Assembly: GCF_016462545.1 (NCBI RefSeq)
Contig: NZ_JAEMTA010000013.1
Span: forward strand, 1-64,000
Source: Mycolicibacterium sp.
GTDB taxonomy: Bacteria; Actinomycetota; Actinomycetes; Mycobacteriales; Mycobacteriaceae
DNA: 64,000 nucleotides
Direction: 5' to 3'
Positions 33,365 to 42,419 of this stretch are shown here, one piece after another. The notes beneath the pieces are model-generated. The model was not told the origin of the DNA and did no database searches. It saw only the letters and a list, made by a program, of their open reading frames with translations. How positions within the stretch are numbered: position 1 is the first letter of the stretch; each line of letters begins with the position of its first letter. A program made the position numbers and the translations under genes.

Positions 33365-34177
33365 TTAGGACGTGGGCTTGCGCGGGGGCATGACCTTGCC
33401 CGCCACGGTGCCGCCGTCGACGGGAAGCACGGTCCCGGTGACGTAGCGCGATCGGTCTCCCGCGAAGTACAGCACCGCCTCGGCGACGTCGTCGGTCGTG
33501 CCCTCCCGCTTCAAGGGGCGGTCATCGCGCATCTGCTGACGGATCCGCACCTCGAACTTCTCCAGTCGTTCGCGATCCCCATTGGCAGCGGCGGTCTGCA
33601 GCAACGGTGTCGGAATATTGCCCGGCGCAATGCAATTGACCCGGACCTCGTAGGCGGCCAGCTCGATCGCGGCCGACTTGCTGAAGTGGATCACCGCCGC
33701 CTTGGACGCCCGGTAGCTGGCCACACCGCCACCCGCCTGAACGCCACCGATGGACGAGATGTTGACGATCGACCCGCCGCCGTGCTCGGCCATGTGCCGC
33801 GCCGCGTCCCTGGTGCCCGCCATCACGCCCAGAAGGTTGATGCGCATGACGCTGTCGAACTCCGCGAAGTCCTCGTCGAAGAGTCCCTTCCGCAACGGGC
33901 TGGACCGGCCGGCGTTGTTCACCATGACGTGCAGCCCACCGAACTTCGCGACCGTGGTGGCGATGAGGTCGGCGATCTGGACCTGGTCACCTACGTCGGT
34001 GTGATGGAAGTACGCGTGCTTGCCCGCCTCTGCCGCCACGGCCGCGCCGAGATCGTCCTGCACGTCGGCGATCACCACCCTGGCGCCCTCGGCGAGGAAC
34101 CTCTCCGCGATGCCCCTGCCTAGTCCAGACGCACCGCCGGTCACGATCGCAACCTTGCCGTCGAGTTCCGAGCTCAT
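33365..34177 (-). CDS. Short-chain dehydrogenase/reductase
   Basis: A 270-residue classical SDR with TGGASGLG, VNNAGRSS, catalytic Ser in VNISSIGGVQAGGG, YRASKAA (YxxxK) and YVTGTVLPVDGG. Its start overlaps the alpha/beta hydrolase by four bases. It would oxidise a secondary alcohol or reduce a ketone. The TetR palindrome follows its stop, so the operon has an internal promoter here. Confidence 0.93.
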   Translation of the reverse strand: MSSELDGKVAIVTGGASGLGRGIAERFLAEGARVVIADVQDDLGAAVAAEAGKHAYFHHTDVGDQVQIADLIATTVAKFGGLHVMVNNAGRSSPLRKGLFDEDFAEFDSVMRINLLGVMAGTRDAARHMAEHGGGSIVNISSIGGVQAGGGVASYRASKAAVIHFSKSAAIELAAYEVRVNCIAPGNIPTPLLQTAAANGDRERLEKFEVRIRQQMRDDRPLKREGTTDDVAEAVLYFAGDRSRYVTGTVLPVDGGTVAGKVMPPRKPTS

Positions 34178-35004
34178 GAATTAGCGCTCCCTTCAAGGAA
34201 TTCGAGCAGTAGGTCGTTGACCACCTCAGCTCGTTCGATCTGCGGGCAGTGTCCGGCCGCGTCGATCACTGCCGAGCGAGCGCCCGCGATGCGGCCCGCG
34301 ACGTCGGACGCCCAGCCCGTCGGCAGCAGCTTGTCACCCGCTCCCTCGACGACGAGCGTGGGTACGGCGATGCGCTCATAGGACCGCGCCGCGGACGGTG
34401 CGGACGGCGGATCAGACCCAGGCCGACGGAAGCGCGCCGCAGCGATGGCCTCCCATGCGCCCGGCGCGATGCTGGACGCGTGCCGTCGCAGCACGTACTC
34501 GTCGTCGGCCGGGTACGAGGCATCGAGGAAGAGCGCCGCGACGATGCGACGCATCGCGTCGACCGTGCCGTCGTAGTCGAAGAGCGCGTCGGCGTGTTCA
34601 TTGCGCTGGATCTCGCCGCCGCCACAGATCAACGTCAGACTGCGCACGGGCAGGACGGGCGCCGCCGACGTGGTGTCGGTCAGCAGGTTGATGGCGCCCA
34701 TCGAGTTGCCGACGAAGTGAGCGGAGTCGACGCCCATGGTGTCGCAGAACCGGGCCACGTGTCGGATGCGCAGACCGCGCCCGTCGATGAAGTCGACCAC
34801 CTTGGCGGAGTTGCCGTAGCCCAGCATGTCTGGCGCCAGCACCCGATGCCGGGTGGACAGTGTGGCGATGGTGCGTTCCCAACCGAGTTCGGCACTCGCG
34901 CCGAACTCGCCACCGTGCAACAGGACGACGGGGTCACCCGATCCGGCTTCGAGATAACCGGTGACGAGTCCGTCGACGACGACGGACTTGGGTTCGAACT
35001 CCAC
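34174..35004 (-). CDS. Alpha/beta hydrolase
   Basis: A 276-residue alpha/beta hydrolase. It has the oxyanion motif LLHGGEFG, the nucleophile elbow GNSMGA, a likely acid in VEGAGDKLLP and the His in AAGHCPQIE. It is in the size range of meta-cleavage-product and ester hydrolases. It is first in the long leftward operon to 24196 and is preceded by two operator-like sites. Confidence 0.9.
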   Translation of the reverse strand: MEFEPKSVVVDGLVTGYLEAGSGDPVVLLHGGEFGASAELGWERTIATLSTRHRVLAPDMLGYGNSAKVVDFIDGRGLRIRHVARFCDTMGVDSAHFVGNSMGAINLLTDTTSAAPVLPVRSLTLICGGGEIQRNEHADALFDYDGTVDAMRRIVAALFLDASYPADDEYVLRRHASSIAPGAWEAIAAARFRRPGSDPPSAPSAARSYERIAVPTLVVEGAGDKLLPTGWASDVAGRIAGARSAVIDAAGHCPQIERAEVVNDLLLEFLEGSANS

Positions 35005-35011
35005 GCCCCGA

Positions 35012-35050
35012 CGATACTGGCATTCGCAGATCGAGAGAACTGCATTCTCA
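35012..35050. promoter_or_regulatory. Tandem operator-like sites before the hydrolase operon
   Basis: 35034-35050 reads AGAGAAC-TGC-ATTCTCA (12 of 14 arm positions of the window palindrome). 35012-35028 reads CGATA-CTGGC-ATTCGCA, an asymmetric form starting 22 bp away. Both are within 46 bp of the alpha/beta hydrolase start at 35004. Confidence 0.55.
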
Positions 35051-35098
35051 ACGTCGGAGGGGGGTGACCACGCGGACGGAGTCGGGTAGCGTGCTAAC

Positions 35099-35112
35099 TA
35101 GCCGATCGGCTA
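35099..35112. promoter_or_regulatory. Perfect palindrome TAGCCGATCGGCTA
   Basis: A 14-bp perfect palindrome 22 bp before the first membrane-protein gene, in the ACTAnCCGATCGGnTAGT style common for TetR operators. It differs from the TGAGAAT sites and probably governs the rightward membrane operon through another regulator. Confidence 0.55.
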
Positions 35113-35134
35113 CTGGTCGAGCAGGAGGGGCCGG

Positions 35135-35878
35135 ATGCAGATTCTCGCCGAGGCGGAAGACCTTCCCAAGACCGCCAACATTCAGACCCAACTCATCTCT
35201 CTGTGGACCGCGCCCATCGTCGGCCTGATCCTGCTCATCGCCTTCGTCGCCTTCCCCGGCTTCTTCCCGCCCATGTCCCCCACCATGACCGCCGACGAGG
35301 TGGCGCGGTTCTATCGGGACCACACGGCGATGGTCTGGTTCAGCATGATCACCTTCAACCTGGTCGGCATCATGCTGATCCCGTTCTTCATGGTCATCGT
35401 GGTGCAGATGAAGCGCATGGCGACGCAGAGCCACGTCTTCGCCTACAGCTACCTCACGGCAGCGGTAAGCGGCGCAACGCTATTCGCGCTCGCCGACATC
35501 TTCTTCCTGGTTGCTGCATTCCGGCCGGATCGCAGTCCCGAGCTGACGCAGTTACTCAACGACCTGGCGTGGATCACGTTCGTCGCGCCGGTCGGAATGG
35601 TCGTCGCCCAGTGCCTGCTCCTGGGTTTGGCGGTGTACTTCGACGACGGCCCCCGCCCGGTGTTCCCTCGCTGGGTCGGGCACTACTCGGTCGCCACCGC
35701 CATCGCCATGACACCGGCGGTGGGCGCCGCCGTCTTCACGACCGGCCCGCTCGCGTGGAACGGTGCGGTGTCGTTCTGGTTGCGCAACATCGCCTTCGGC
35801 GCCTTCATCGTGGTGATGTTCTTTCCCGTGCGCTCGGCATTGCATCGCCAGGCCCTCGAAGAGGACGTGACCCGGTGA
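35135..35878 (+). CDS. Six-helix membrane protein, unknown function
   Basis: A 247-residue integral membrane protein with about six transmembrane helices (near 28-46, 66-90, 105-128, 147-169, 184-205, 212-232). It is clearly paralogous to the next gene, sharing a (Q/H)MKRM...VFAY motif and a FRPDRSPE/FRTDRDPE loop. It has no known catalytic motif. GCAGGAGG lies before the ATG. It lies in an operon with oxidase subunit III- and IV-like genes, so a role in a membrane redox complex is possible but unproven. Confidence 0.85.
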   Translation: MQILAEAEDLPKTANIQTQLISLWTAPIVGLILLIAFVAFPGFFPPMSPTMTADEVARFYRDHTAMVWFSMITFNLVGIMLIPFFMVIVVQMKRMATQSHVFAYSYLTAAVSGATLFALADIFFLVAAFRPDRSPELTQLLNDLAWITFVAPVGMVVAQCLLLGLAVYFDDGPRPVFPRWVGHYSVATAIAMTPAVGAAVFTTGPLAWNGAVSFWLRNIAFGAFIVVMFFPVRSALHRQALEEDVTR

Positions 35879-36627
35879 GCAGTAGCACCTCGACGCCACC
35901 GGTGCCTGCCGCAACCGTCCGACACCGGGCAGGCAAGCGCGACGTCTGGATCGCCTTCTGGATCGTGCCCGCCTTCTACACCCTGTTCGGCGTGATCTTC
36001 TTCGCCTTGGCCAGAGTGATGCCACCGCCGCGGCCAGACATCACGACCGCGCAGAAGGTGGAGTTCTTCCAGGCGCACGGCACCACCATCCAGATCGGTT
36101 TCACGCTACTCATTCTCGTCGTCGGCGGCGCCGGGGTGTCCAACGGCATCGTGCTCTTTCACATGAAGCGCATGAGCGTGGGGCCGGTGTTCGCCTACGG
36201 TTACATGGCATCGATGGCGGTGGGTGCGCTGCCCGGTTGTCTGCTCGTCGCGTTCTGCTTCCTCACGGCGACCTTCCGCACCGATCGCGATCCCGAGATC
36301 CTGGCCCTGCTCTACGATCTCGGATTGCTCTCCTACGTCGGCTCGCTGGGATGCTTCTCTGCCGCCTACTTCGTCTTCGCCGTGGCCATCCTGTACGACC
36401 GGAATGGGATCTTTCCCAAATGGCTGGCCTACGTGTCCATCTGGCAGATCGTCACCGAGATACTCGCCGTGCCCGTGTTCATCTCGAAGGCTGGGCCCTT
36501 CGCATGGAACGGATCGATCTCCTTCTACATGGGCACCGTCGTGTTCGGCATCTGGCTGAGTTGCGTGATCGTGTTCCTCAAGAAGGCCACCGAGCGTCAG
36601 CCCATCGATGAGGCGCCGCTGCCATGA
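35875..36627 (+). CDS. Six-helix membrane protein, paralogue of preceding gene
   Basis: A 250-residue membrane protein from GTG at 35875 (GTGA overlap). It shares HMKRMSVGPVFAYGYMASMA and FRTDRDPEILALLYDLG with its neighbour. It has about six hydrophobic helices and the closing KAGPFAWNGSISFY, matching TTGPLAWNGAVSFW in the paralogue. The pair probably forms a heterodimer. Function is unknown. The longer reading frame from 35203 is out of phase with the first membrane gene and is spurious. Confidence 0.85.
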   Translation: MSSSTSTPPVPAATVRHRAGKRDVWIAFWIVPAFYTLFGVIFFALARVMPPPRPDITTAQKVEFFQAHGTTIQIGFTLLILVVGGAGVSNGIVLFHMKRMSVGPVFAYGYMASMAVGALPGCLLVAFCFLTATFRTDRDPEILALLYDLGLLSYVGSLGCFSAAYFVFAVAILYDRNGIFPKWLAYVSIWQIVTEILAVPVFISKAGPFAWNGSISFYMGTVVFGIWLSCVIVFLKKATERQPIDEAPLP

Positions 36628-37229
36628 CGAACGCAGAGCAGACGGCGACGGCGCTACCCGCGGACCCCACGGGCAGATCCGCAGCGCATACGCCGGGCGA
36701 CTCCCACGTGTGGGTCATGGTGCTCGGCGATCTCGTCATCTTCGGCGCCTACTTCCTGATCTTCATGATCCACCGCGCCATGAAGCCCACCGAATTCCTG
36801 GCCGCGCAGCAGCATCTCGACATCACCATCGGTGTCGTCAACACTCTGGTACTGCTCACCAGCTCGCTGTTGATTGCCCAGAGCGTGCACGCCGCGCGCG
36901 CCGACCAGTACGACCGGGCGCGCCGACTGATCTACGGCGGCGGCCTCTGCGGAGTGCTGTTCATCATCGTCAAGGCCTACGAGTGGTCGGTGGAGATCCG
37001 CGGTGGCTTCACGCTGCCGAGCAACGACTTCTTCATGTTCTACTTCATGCTGACCGGCGTGCACCTGTTCCACGTTGGACTGGGTCTACTGTTCCTCGGC
37101 ATCGTCGTGCGGGAGTTGCGCAACCCACGGCGTCGGCGGATGTCGATGGTCGAGTCCGGCGCCGTCTATTGGCACATGGTCGATCTGCTCTGGATCGTGA
37201 TCTTCGGCCTGCTGTACGTGATGAGGTGA
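36624..37229 (+). CDS. Cytochrome c oxidase subunit III-like (NorE-like) protein
   Basis: A 201-residue five-helix protein with the COX3/NorE pattern: GDLVIFGAYFLIFMIHRAMK, an internal VKAYEWSVEI with the conserved Glu, MFYFMLTGVHLFHVGLGLLF and a closing SGAVYWHMVDLLWIVIFGLL. It has no subunit I or II partner in the window, so it is an orphan. In nor clusters NorE and NorF assist nitric-oxide reductase; here no norB or norC is visible. It overlaps both neighbours by four bases. Confidence 0.88.
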   Translation: MTNAEQTATALPADPTGRSAAHTPGDSHVWVMVLGDLVIFGAYFLIFMIHRAMKPTEFLAAQQHLDITIGVVNTLVLLTSSLLIAQSVHAARADQYDRARRLIYGGGLCGVLFIIVKAYEWSVEIRGGFTLPSNDFFMFYFMLTGVHLFHVGLGLLFLGIVVRELRNPRRRRMSMVESGAVYWHMVDLLWIVIFGLLYVMR

Positions 37230-37513
37230 CCTCGATGCTGAGAACCGACTCCCGCCGCACGACCCTGGTGTGGATCACGTTGTGCGCGATCACCATCGGC
37301 TCCTGGTGGCTGGCGCCCGGTCATCGCGGGGACTCAGTCGCGGTGGCGAGCGTGCCCATCACCGTGGCCGTGATCGTGCTGGGATTCATCAAGGGGCGCT
37401 TGATCATCCGCACCTTCATGGAGGTTCGCGCGGCACCGCGCTGGCTCCGGCTGTCCACCGACGCCTGGCTCGTCGTGCTGTGGATGGCGATCCTCGCGAT
37501 CTACCTGTACTGA
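37226..37513 (+). CDS. Cytochrome c oxidase subunit IV-like (NorF-like) small membrane protein
   Basis: A 95-residue protein from GTG at 37226 with three hydrophobic helices (TLVWITLCAITIGSWWLA, VPITVAVIVLGFIKGRLI, STDAWLVVLWMAILAIYLY). The IKGRLIIRTFMEVRAAPRWL loop is typical of prokaryotic COX IV/NorF proteins. It completes the four-gene membrane operon. ATG at 37235 is an alternative start. Confidence 0.8.
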   Translation: MTSMLRTDSRRTTLVWITLCAITIGSWWLAPGHRGDSVAVASVPITVAVIVLGFIKGRLIIRTFMEVRAAPRWLRLSTDAWLVVLWMAILAIYLY

Positions 37514-37529
37514 CGCCGCGCGTCGACGC

Positions 37530-38516
37530 TCACTTGATCGCGATCGGGCTGACGGGAGCTCCCACGGCGCCGACCACCTTGAGTGGTGGCGCGATCAGTT
37601 GAAACTCGTAGACGCCGTCGGCGGCGCAGTCGGCGGCGAGTCCGCCAAGATCCCAGTACTCGCCGAGCATGAGCCCCATGTCGCGCAGACACAGCATGTG
37701 CATCGGGAGGAACGTGCCATCGACGCCGTTGGCCGGATCGGGGTCCTCGACCATCAGGTTGTCGGCCGCCACCGCGGCGACCTGGTGATCGTGCAACCAG
37801 GAGGCGCATGTCCAATCCAGGCCCGAACCGGCCTCCGCACCGTCACCGGTGGCCAGGAAGCGGGTCCACCACCCGGTGTGCACCACGACGACGTCGCCGC
37901 GGCCGATGCTCACCCCCTGCGCGGCGGCCACCTCGTCGAGTTCGGCTGGCGTGATGGGTTTCCCGGGCTGGCAGAAGACGTCCTCACCACGGTGCGCGAC
38001 CACGTCGAGAAGCACGCCCCGCGAGGTGATGCCCTTGGCGTCGACCTTGTCGATCCCGCAGCGAAACGCGCCAAGGCTCGTCACCGAGTCCGCGGGGAAG
38101 CCGTTGTACAGCTTGTCCTCGTAGTACACGTGCGACAGCGCATCCCACTGGGTGGCGGCCTGCAGGGGCATCACGATCATGTCGTCGTTGAACCGAAAGA
38201 TGTTGTCGACGAAGAAGGAACTGAGCTCTCCCGCCACTGAATTGCGCAGCCAACCGGGAGCGTACTGCGACAGCGTATGGGCGTCGCCGCCGTCCACCGT
38301 CATGACGTGAACGGGGTTCTGCCGGAACTTGAACGCGCCCTGAGGGCCCGACGACCCGAAGTCGCCACCGAGGGAGATGACGCGACCCTTCTTCACGCAG
38401 CCCGCGCCTTCGGAAACCTTCTCGGGCGTGATGAAGTTGAGCGTGCCGACCTCGTCGTCGTCACCCCATCGTCCCCAATTGCGGACGTCTTCGGCGATGC
38501 GACGAAAGTCGTTCAT
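37530..38516 (-). CDS. Cyclase family protein (kynurenine formamidase-like)
   Basis: A 328-residue protein of the cyclase/KynB-like fold. It has RWGDDDEVGTLNFITPEKV at the N-terminus, the substrate and metal segment TQWDALSHVYYEDKLYNGFP, and VVVHTGWWTRF near the middle. In this family the conserved His and Asp residues bind a metal and hydrolyse an amide or lactone. It is the last gene of the mhp-like leftward operon, overlapping the SDR by four bases. The upstream extension to 38885 is inside that SDR. Confidence 0.9.
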   Translation of the reverse strand: MNDFRRIAEDVRNWGRWGDDDEVGTLNFITPEKVSEGAGCVKKGRVISLGGDFGSSGPQGAFKFRQNPVHVMTVDGGDAHTLSQYAPGWLRNSVAGELSSFFVDNIFRFNDDMIVMPLQAATQWDALSHVYYEDKLYNGFPADSVTSLGAFRCGIDKVDAKGITSRGVLLDVVAHRGEDVFCQPGKPITPAELDEVAAAQGVSIGRGDVVVVHTGWWTRFLATGDGAEAGSGLDWTCASWLHDHQVAAVAADNLMVEDPDPANGVDGTFLPMHMLCLRDMGLMLGEYWDLGGLAADCAADGVYEFQLIAPPLKVVGAVGAPVSPIAIK

Positions 38517-39361
38517 GCTGGCCACGATGCGGACCCCTCCATCGTTGCGGCAACTCGGGCGGCGAGGTTTCCGCCGTCGACCCACAGCACCTGTCCGGTC
38601 ACGTAACCGGCCGCGCGGCTGTTGAGGAACACCAGGGCGGCGGCCTGCTCTTCCGGGTTGGACACCCGGCCGAGGGGCTTCGCGATGCCGTCGAGGTAGT
38701 CCTGGCCGTATTTCGTCCTGAGTTGGTCGAGGATCGGCGTCTCGGTAACCCCGGGTCCGGTGCAGTTGATCCGGATTCCCCTGGCGCCGAACCGAACCGC
38801 ATTCGCCATGGTGTAGAGGACGATCGCCTCCTTGGCGAGCCGGTAGCCTCCGTCGGCGTGGGCGTCGGGATGGTCCAGGCACCATTGCACGCCGTCGGCG
38901 AAGGAGCCGGTACCGAGCAACCCCGCGACCTCACCCATGTTCTCCGCGTAACCGGCCGCCGCCAGCGACGACACGCTCACGATGGAGGAGCCGGCGGGCA
39001 TGCGCCCCACCAGCGCCTCGGTGAGCTGCCGGGTGCCGAGGAAGTCGATCTTCACCACGCGCAGTGAATCACCGATGCCGGAGGACACTCCCGCCACGTT
39101 GAACAATGCATCGACGCGATCACCGAGCCTGGCGACGACCGCGTCGATGGACGTCGGCTCGGACAGGTCGACGTGGTGGAATTCGTTGACGCCGCGGTCG
39201 GGTGGCCGGACGTCAAGCCCGACGACGTCTGCGCCGAGCTCGCCGAGCTGGCTCACCAGCGCGGCACCGATTCCCGACGCGCAGCCGGTCACCACGACGC
39301 GTCTGCCGTCGAAGCCCACCAGGTCGTTGAAGTGCCCCACGGTACGTCCCGTCTCGCTCAC
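38513..39361 (-). CDS. Short-chain dehydrogenase (3-alpha-hydroxysteroid dehydrogenase-like)
   Basis: A 282-residue SDR with TGCASGIGAALVSQLGELGA, FNVAGVSS in place of NNAG, Ser in VSVSSLAAAGYAENMG and YRLAKEA (YxxxK). A long insertion before the Tyr (VAGLLGTGSFADGVQWCLDH) and the FNVAG form resemble 3-alpha-hydroxysteroid dehydrogenase/carbonyl reductases. That likeness is by eye. It is coupled to the LLM gene upstream and the cyclase downstream. Confidence 0.9.
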   Translation of the reverse strand: MSETGRTVGHFNDLVGFDGRRVVVTGCASGIGAALVSQLGELGADVVGLDVRPPDRGVNEFHHVDLSEPTSIDAVVARLGDRVDALFNVAGVSSGIGDSLRVVKIDFLGTRQLTEALVGRMPAGSSIVSVSSLAAAGYAENMGEVAGLLGTGSFADGVQWCLDHPDAHADGGYRLAKEAIVLYTMANAVRFGARGIRINCTGPGVTETPILDQLRTKYGQDYLDGIAKPLGRVSNPEEQAAALVFLNSRAAGYVTGQVLWVDGGNLAARVAATMEGSASWPA

Positions 39362-40668
39362 CCTGCGGCTTGCCGCTGTTCCTTCTCCAGCTGCGCCGCT
39401 TGCACTCGGCCCTCGTTGATCTCGGCCATCGCCTCGGGGATCTCACTCGAGGTGAACTTGCCACCCTGACCGGTCGGCAGACCGCCGAATGAATAGTTCT
39501 CGTCGAAGTGTGGGGCCAGTGAGGGCTCTCGGCGCGCCTCGAGCTTCTCCAAGACCGGCGCGAGCCGCTTGGCCTTGGCGGCCACGGCCTTCTCGTCGCG
39601 CTCGATGAACTCGGGCAGGATCTCCTGGCCCATCAGTTCGATGGACTCCATCGTGCCCTCGTGGCTGCGCGGGTTGAGCAGCAGGATGATCTCGTCGACT
39701 CCGCTCTCCTCGTAGCCGCGCAGGAACTCCCGGACGGTGTCCGGCGAGCCGATGGCGCCGCGGCCGGGGCCGTAGGCGAGCGTCGGGTCGGCGTCGACCT
39801 CCTCGAGGTACTTCTCCCAGACTCCGGTGCGGCCGGGGGTGTGCATTCCGGTCATGTAGTAGTGCATGATCCCGAACGAGAAGAACCCGCCGCCGACGCC
39901 GAGTCGCTGCACGGCTTGCTCGTCGGTCTTGGCGACCATCATGGACAGGTCACCGCCGATGGCGAGGATGTTGGGGTTCATCACCGGGGTGATCGGTGCG
40001 CCCTTCTCCTCGAGTTCGCGGTAGTAACCGTCGACGCGATCCTTGAGCGGACCCGGCCCGGTGTACGCGAAACTCAGTGCGCCGATGGCCTTCTGGGCGG
40101 CCATCTGCACCGACGACGGGCGGGTGCACGCCACCCAGACCGGCGGGTGCGGCAGCTGGGCGGGCTTGGGCACCACGTTGCGGGCGGGCATTTCGATGTG
40201 CTGGCCCTTGAAGCCGGTGAACGGCTCCTCGGTCATGCAGCGGATGGCGACCTCGAGGGCTTCCTCCCACTGTCCCCGCTTGTCGGCGGGATCGATGTTG
40301 AAGCCGCCGAGTTCGCCGACCGAGGACGACTCGCCGGTGCCGAACTCGACGCGGCCGTTGGAGATCAGGTCGAGCGTAGACACCCGCTCGGCCACCCGAG
40401 CCGGATGGTTGACCGCGGGCGGCAGGTGCATGATGCCGAAGCCGAGGCGAATGTCCTTGGTGCGCTGGCTCGCTGCGGCGAGGAACATCTCAGGCGCGGT
40501 CGAGTGACAGTACTCCTCGAGGAAGTGGTGTTCGGTGAGCCAGACCGTCGAGAAGCCGGCCTTGTCGGCCGCCTCGACCTCGTCGAGGCCGTCTTGGAAC
40601 ATCTGGCGTTCGTCATCCTGCACCCACGGCCGTGGCAGGGCGAACTCGTAGAACAGTGAGATCTTCAT
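39358..40668 (-). CDS. LLM-class flavin-dependent oxidoreductase
   Basis: A 436-residue luciferase-like monooxygenase. Features are AGFSTVWLTEHHFLEEYCHS, LGFGIMHLPPAVNHPARVAE, STLDLISNGRVEFGTGESSS and a long C-terminal tail (about 60 residues, EKLEARREPSLAPHFDEN to the end). It could use FMNH2 for Baeyer-Villiger-type or hydroxylation chemistry. It lies two bases after the KstD-like gene and overlaps the SDR by four. Confidence 0.92.
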   Translation of the reverse strand: MKISLFYEFALPRPWVQDDERQMFQDGLDEVEAADKAGFSTVWLTEHHFLEEYCHSTAPEMFLAAASQRTKDIRLGFGIMHLPPAVNHPARVAERVSTLDLISNGRVEFGTGESSSVGELGGFNIDPADKRGQWEEALEVAIRCMTEEPFTGFKGQHIEMPARNVVPKPAQLPHPPVWVACTRPSSVQMAAQKAIGALSFAYTGPGPLKDRVDGYYRELEEKGAPITPVMNPNILAIGGDLSMMVAKTDEQAVQRLGVGGGFFSFGIMHYYMTGMHTPGRTGVWEKYLEEVDADPTLAYGPGRGAIGSPDTVREFLRGYEESGVDEIILLLNPRSHEGTMESIELMGQEILPEFIERDEKAVAAKAKRLAPVLEKLEARREPSLAPHFDENYSFGGLPTGQGGKFTSSEIPEAMAEINEGRVQAAQLEKEQRQAAG

Positions 40669-40670
40669 GG

Positions 40671-42419
40671 TTACCTCCGATAGGTGTCGAGCGTCGAATC
40701 GCTGGGGGTGTGGTGGTGGGACGTCGCAGCGATGTGCCTCGCGGCGACGTAGCCGAACGTCATGGCGGGACCGATGGTCGCTCCGGCGCCCGCATAGCTG
40801 CGCCCCATCACGGCCGCCGTCGCGTTCCCCGCCGCATACAGGCCCTCGATCACGGAATCGTCCTCGCGCAGCACACGCGCGAATTCGTCGGTGCGTAGGC
40901 CGCCGGACGTGCCGAGATCGCCGAGGATGATCTGGAACGCGTAGTAGGGCCCCTTCCCGAGAGGATGCAGGTTGGGGTTGGGCAACGTCGGGTCGCCGTA
41001 GTAATTGTCGTAGGCGCTCTCACCGCGGCCGAAGTCGTCGTCGTGCCCGTTGCGGGCCAGTTCGTTGAAGCGCTCGGCGGTCCGCCGCAACTCATCGGCC
41101 GGAACGGCGATCTGCACCGCCAACTCCTCGAAGCTGTTGGCTTCCTTGACTATTCCCGAATCCAACCAGGCTTGCGGCACCTTCCGCCCGGTGGGGACCG
41201 GGGCGAAGGGCACCTTGGGGATGGGCAGGTGACCACCGACGACGTAGCGGTGGAACGATCCGATGTCGGTCACCAGCCAGCACGGTATGTGGCTCACACC
41301 GCCTCGCTGACCCTCGATCATCGCGTGTGCGAAGTCCATGTAGGGGGCGGCTTCGTTGACGAACCGCTTGCCGTCGCCGTTGACGACGAACTGAGATGGC
41401 ATCATCCGCTCGTTCAACATGAACTGCAGCCTGCCGTCGGGCCAGCACATCGCGGGGAACCACCACGCCTCGTCCAACAGGTCGGTCGAGGCGCCCACCT
41501 TCTCACCGGCCCGGATGCCGTCACCCATCGACGCAGGATTGCCGAAACTCCAGTCCTTCTCGAGCTCGGGTAGGTGTTCGCGACGCCACGCCATGTCATG
41601 GTCGAAGCCACCCGACGCGAGGATGACGCCACCTCGGGCACCGATTCTCAGCGCCGTGCCCTGGTACTCGACCACCGCGCCGACGACGTGGCCGTCGACG
41701 TCGGTGATCAACTCCGTCATGGGTGCGTTCAGCCAGAGGTCGACGTCGTGTTCCCTGAGCGCCAGTCGCATCCGCGCCATCAGGGACTGTCCGATGGCGG
41801 CGATCCGGTCACCGAAGACGTGCGCCCGAAACATTCGCCAGATCAGCTTGACCAGGACCGCCTTGCCCCGCCAGTTCTGCCGCACTTGATAGAACAGGCG
41901 CAAATCCTTGGGAGCAAACCAGATTCCTCTCGGCGCCAACGCAAGTGGAGTCAGCAGATTGCGTTCTTCGTCACCGAGCTTGCGCAGGTCGATTTCTGGC
42001 ACGTTGATGGTACTGCCGCGTTCGGAGCCGCCGGGCAGCTCCGGATAGTAGTCGGCATAACCGGGCTTCCAGACGAATTCGAGCCACCCGCTCGACTTCT
42101 CCAGGAACTCCATCATCTCCGGTGCGGCGTCGACGTACTGCCGTAGCCGCGCGTCGCTGACGAGGCCATCGGTGATCTGCCGTAGGTAGGTGAAGACGTC
42201 ATCGGGTGACGGCACGTAGCCCGCTCGTCGTTGAGACGGCGCACCGGGCACCCAGATTCCGCCGCCGGACAGTGCCGTGGAACCGCCGAACTGGGGCGAC
42301 TTCTCGACGATCAGGGTGTCGAGTCCATCGGCATCGGCCTTGAGGGCGGCCGTCATGCCGCCGCCACCGGAGCCGACGACGAGGACGTCGACCTCTCGAT
42401 CGAAGGCCGGATCGGTCAT
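40671..42419 (-). CDS. KstD-like FAD-dependent 3-ketosteroid dehydrogenase family protein
   Basis: A 582-residue flavoprotein with the KstD/fumarate reductase fold. The FAD-binding [20 protein letters not shown] is followed by [19 protein letters not shown] and a closing [20 protein letters not shown], which has the Tyr and Gly of the KstD active site (YxGxGxTxG). It would add a double bond to a cyclic ketone. It lies between the extradiol dioxygenase (four-base overlap) and the LLM gene. The substrate need not be a steroid. Confidence 0.93.
   Translation of the reverse strand: MTDPAFDREVDVLVVGSGGGGMTAALKADADGLDTLIVEKSPQFGGSTALSGGGIWVPGAPSQRRAGYVPSPDDVFTYLRQITDGLVSDARLRQYVDAAPEMMEFLEKSSGWLEFVWKPGYADYYPELPGGSERGSTINVPEIDLRKLGDEERNLLTPLALAPRGIWFAPKDLRLFYQVRQNWRGKAVLVKLIWRMFRAHVFGDRIAAIGQSLMARMRLALREHDVDLWLNAPMTELITDVDGHVVGAVVEYQGTALRIGARGGVILASGGFDHDMAWRREHLPELEKDWSFGNPASMGDGIRAGEKVGASTDLLDEAWWFPAMCWPDGRLQFMLNERMMPSQFVVNGDGKRFVNEAAPYMDFAHAMIEGQRGGVSHIPCWLVTDIGSFHRYVVGGHLPIPKVPFAPVPTGRKVPQAWLDSGIVKEANSFEELAVQIAVPADELRRTAERFNELARNGHDDDFGRGESAYDNYYGDPTLPNPNLHPLGKGPYYAFQIILGDLGTSGGLRTDEFARVLREDDSVIEGLYAAGNATAAVMGRSYAGAGATIGPAMTFGYVAARHIAATSHHHTPSDSTLDTYRR

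Noticed and set aside
38516..38885. N-terminal extension of the cyclase-family gene
   Set aside because: The added residues are Arg/Gly-rich and come from another frame of the SDR; ATG at 38516 gives the family start with an ATGA overlap.
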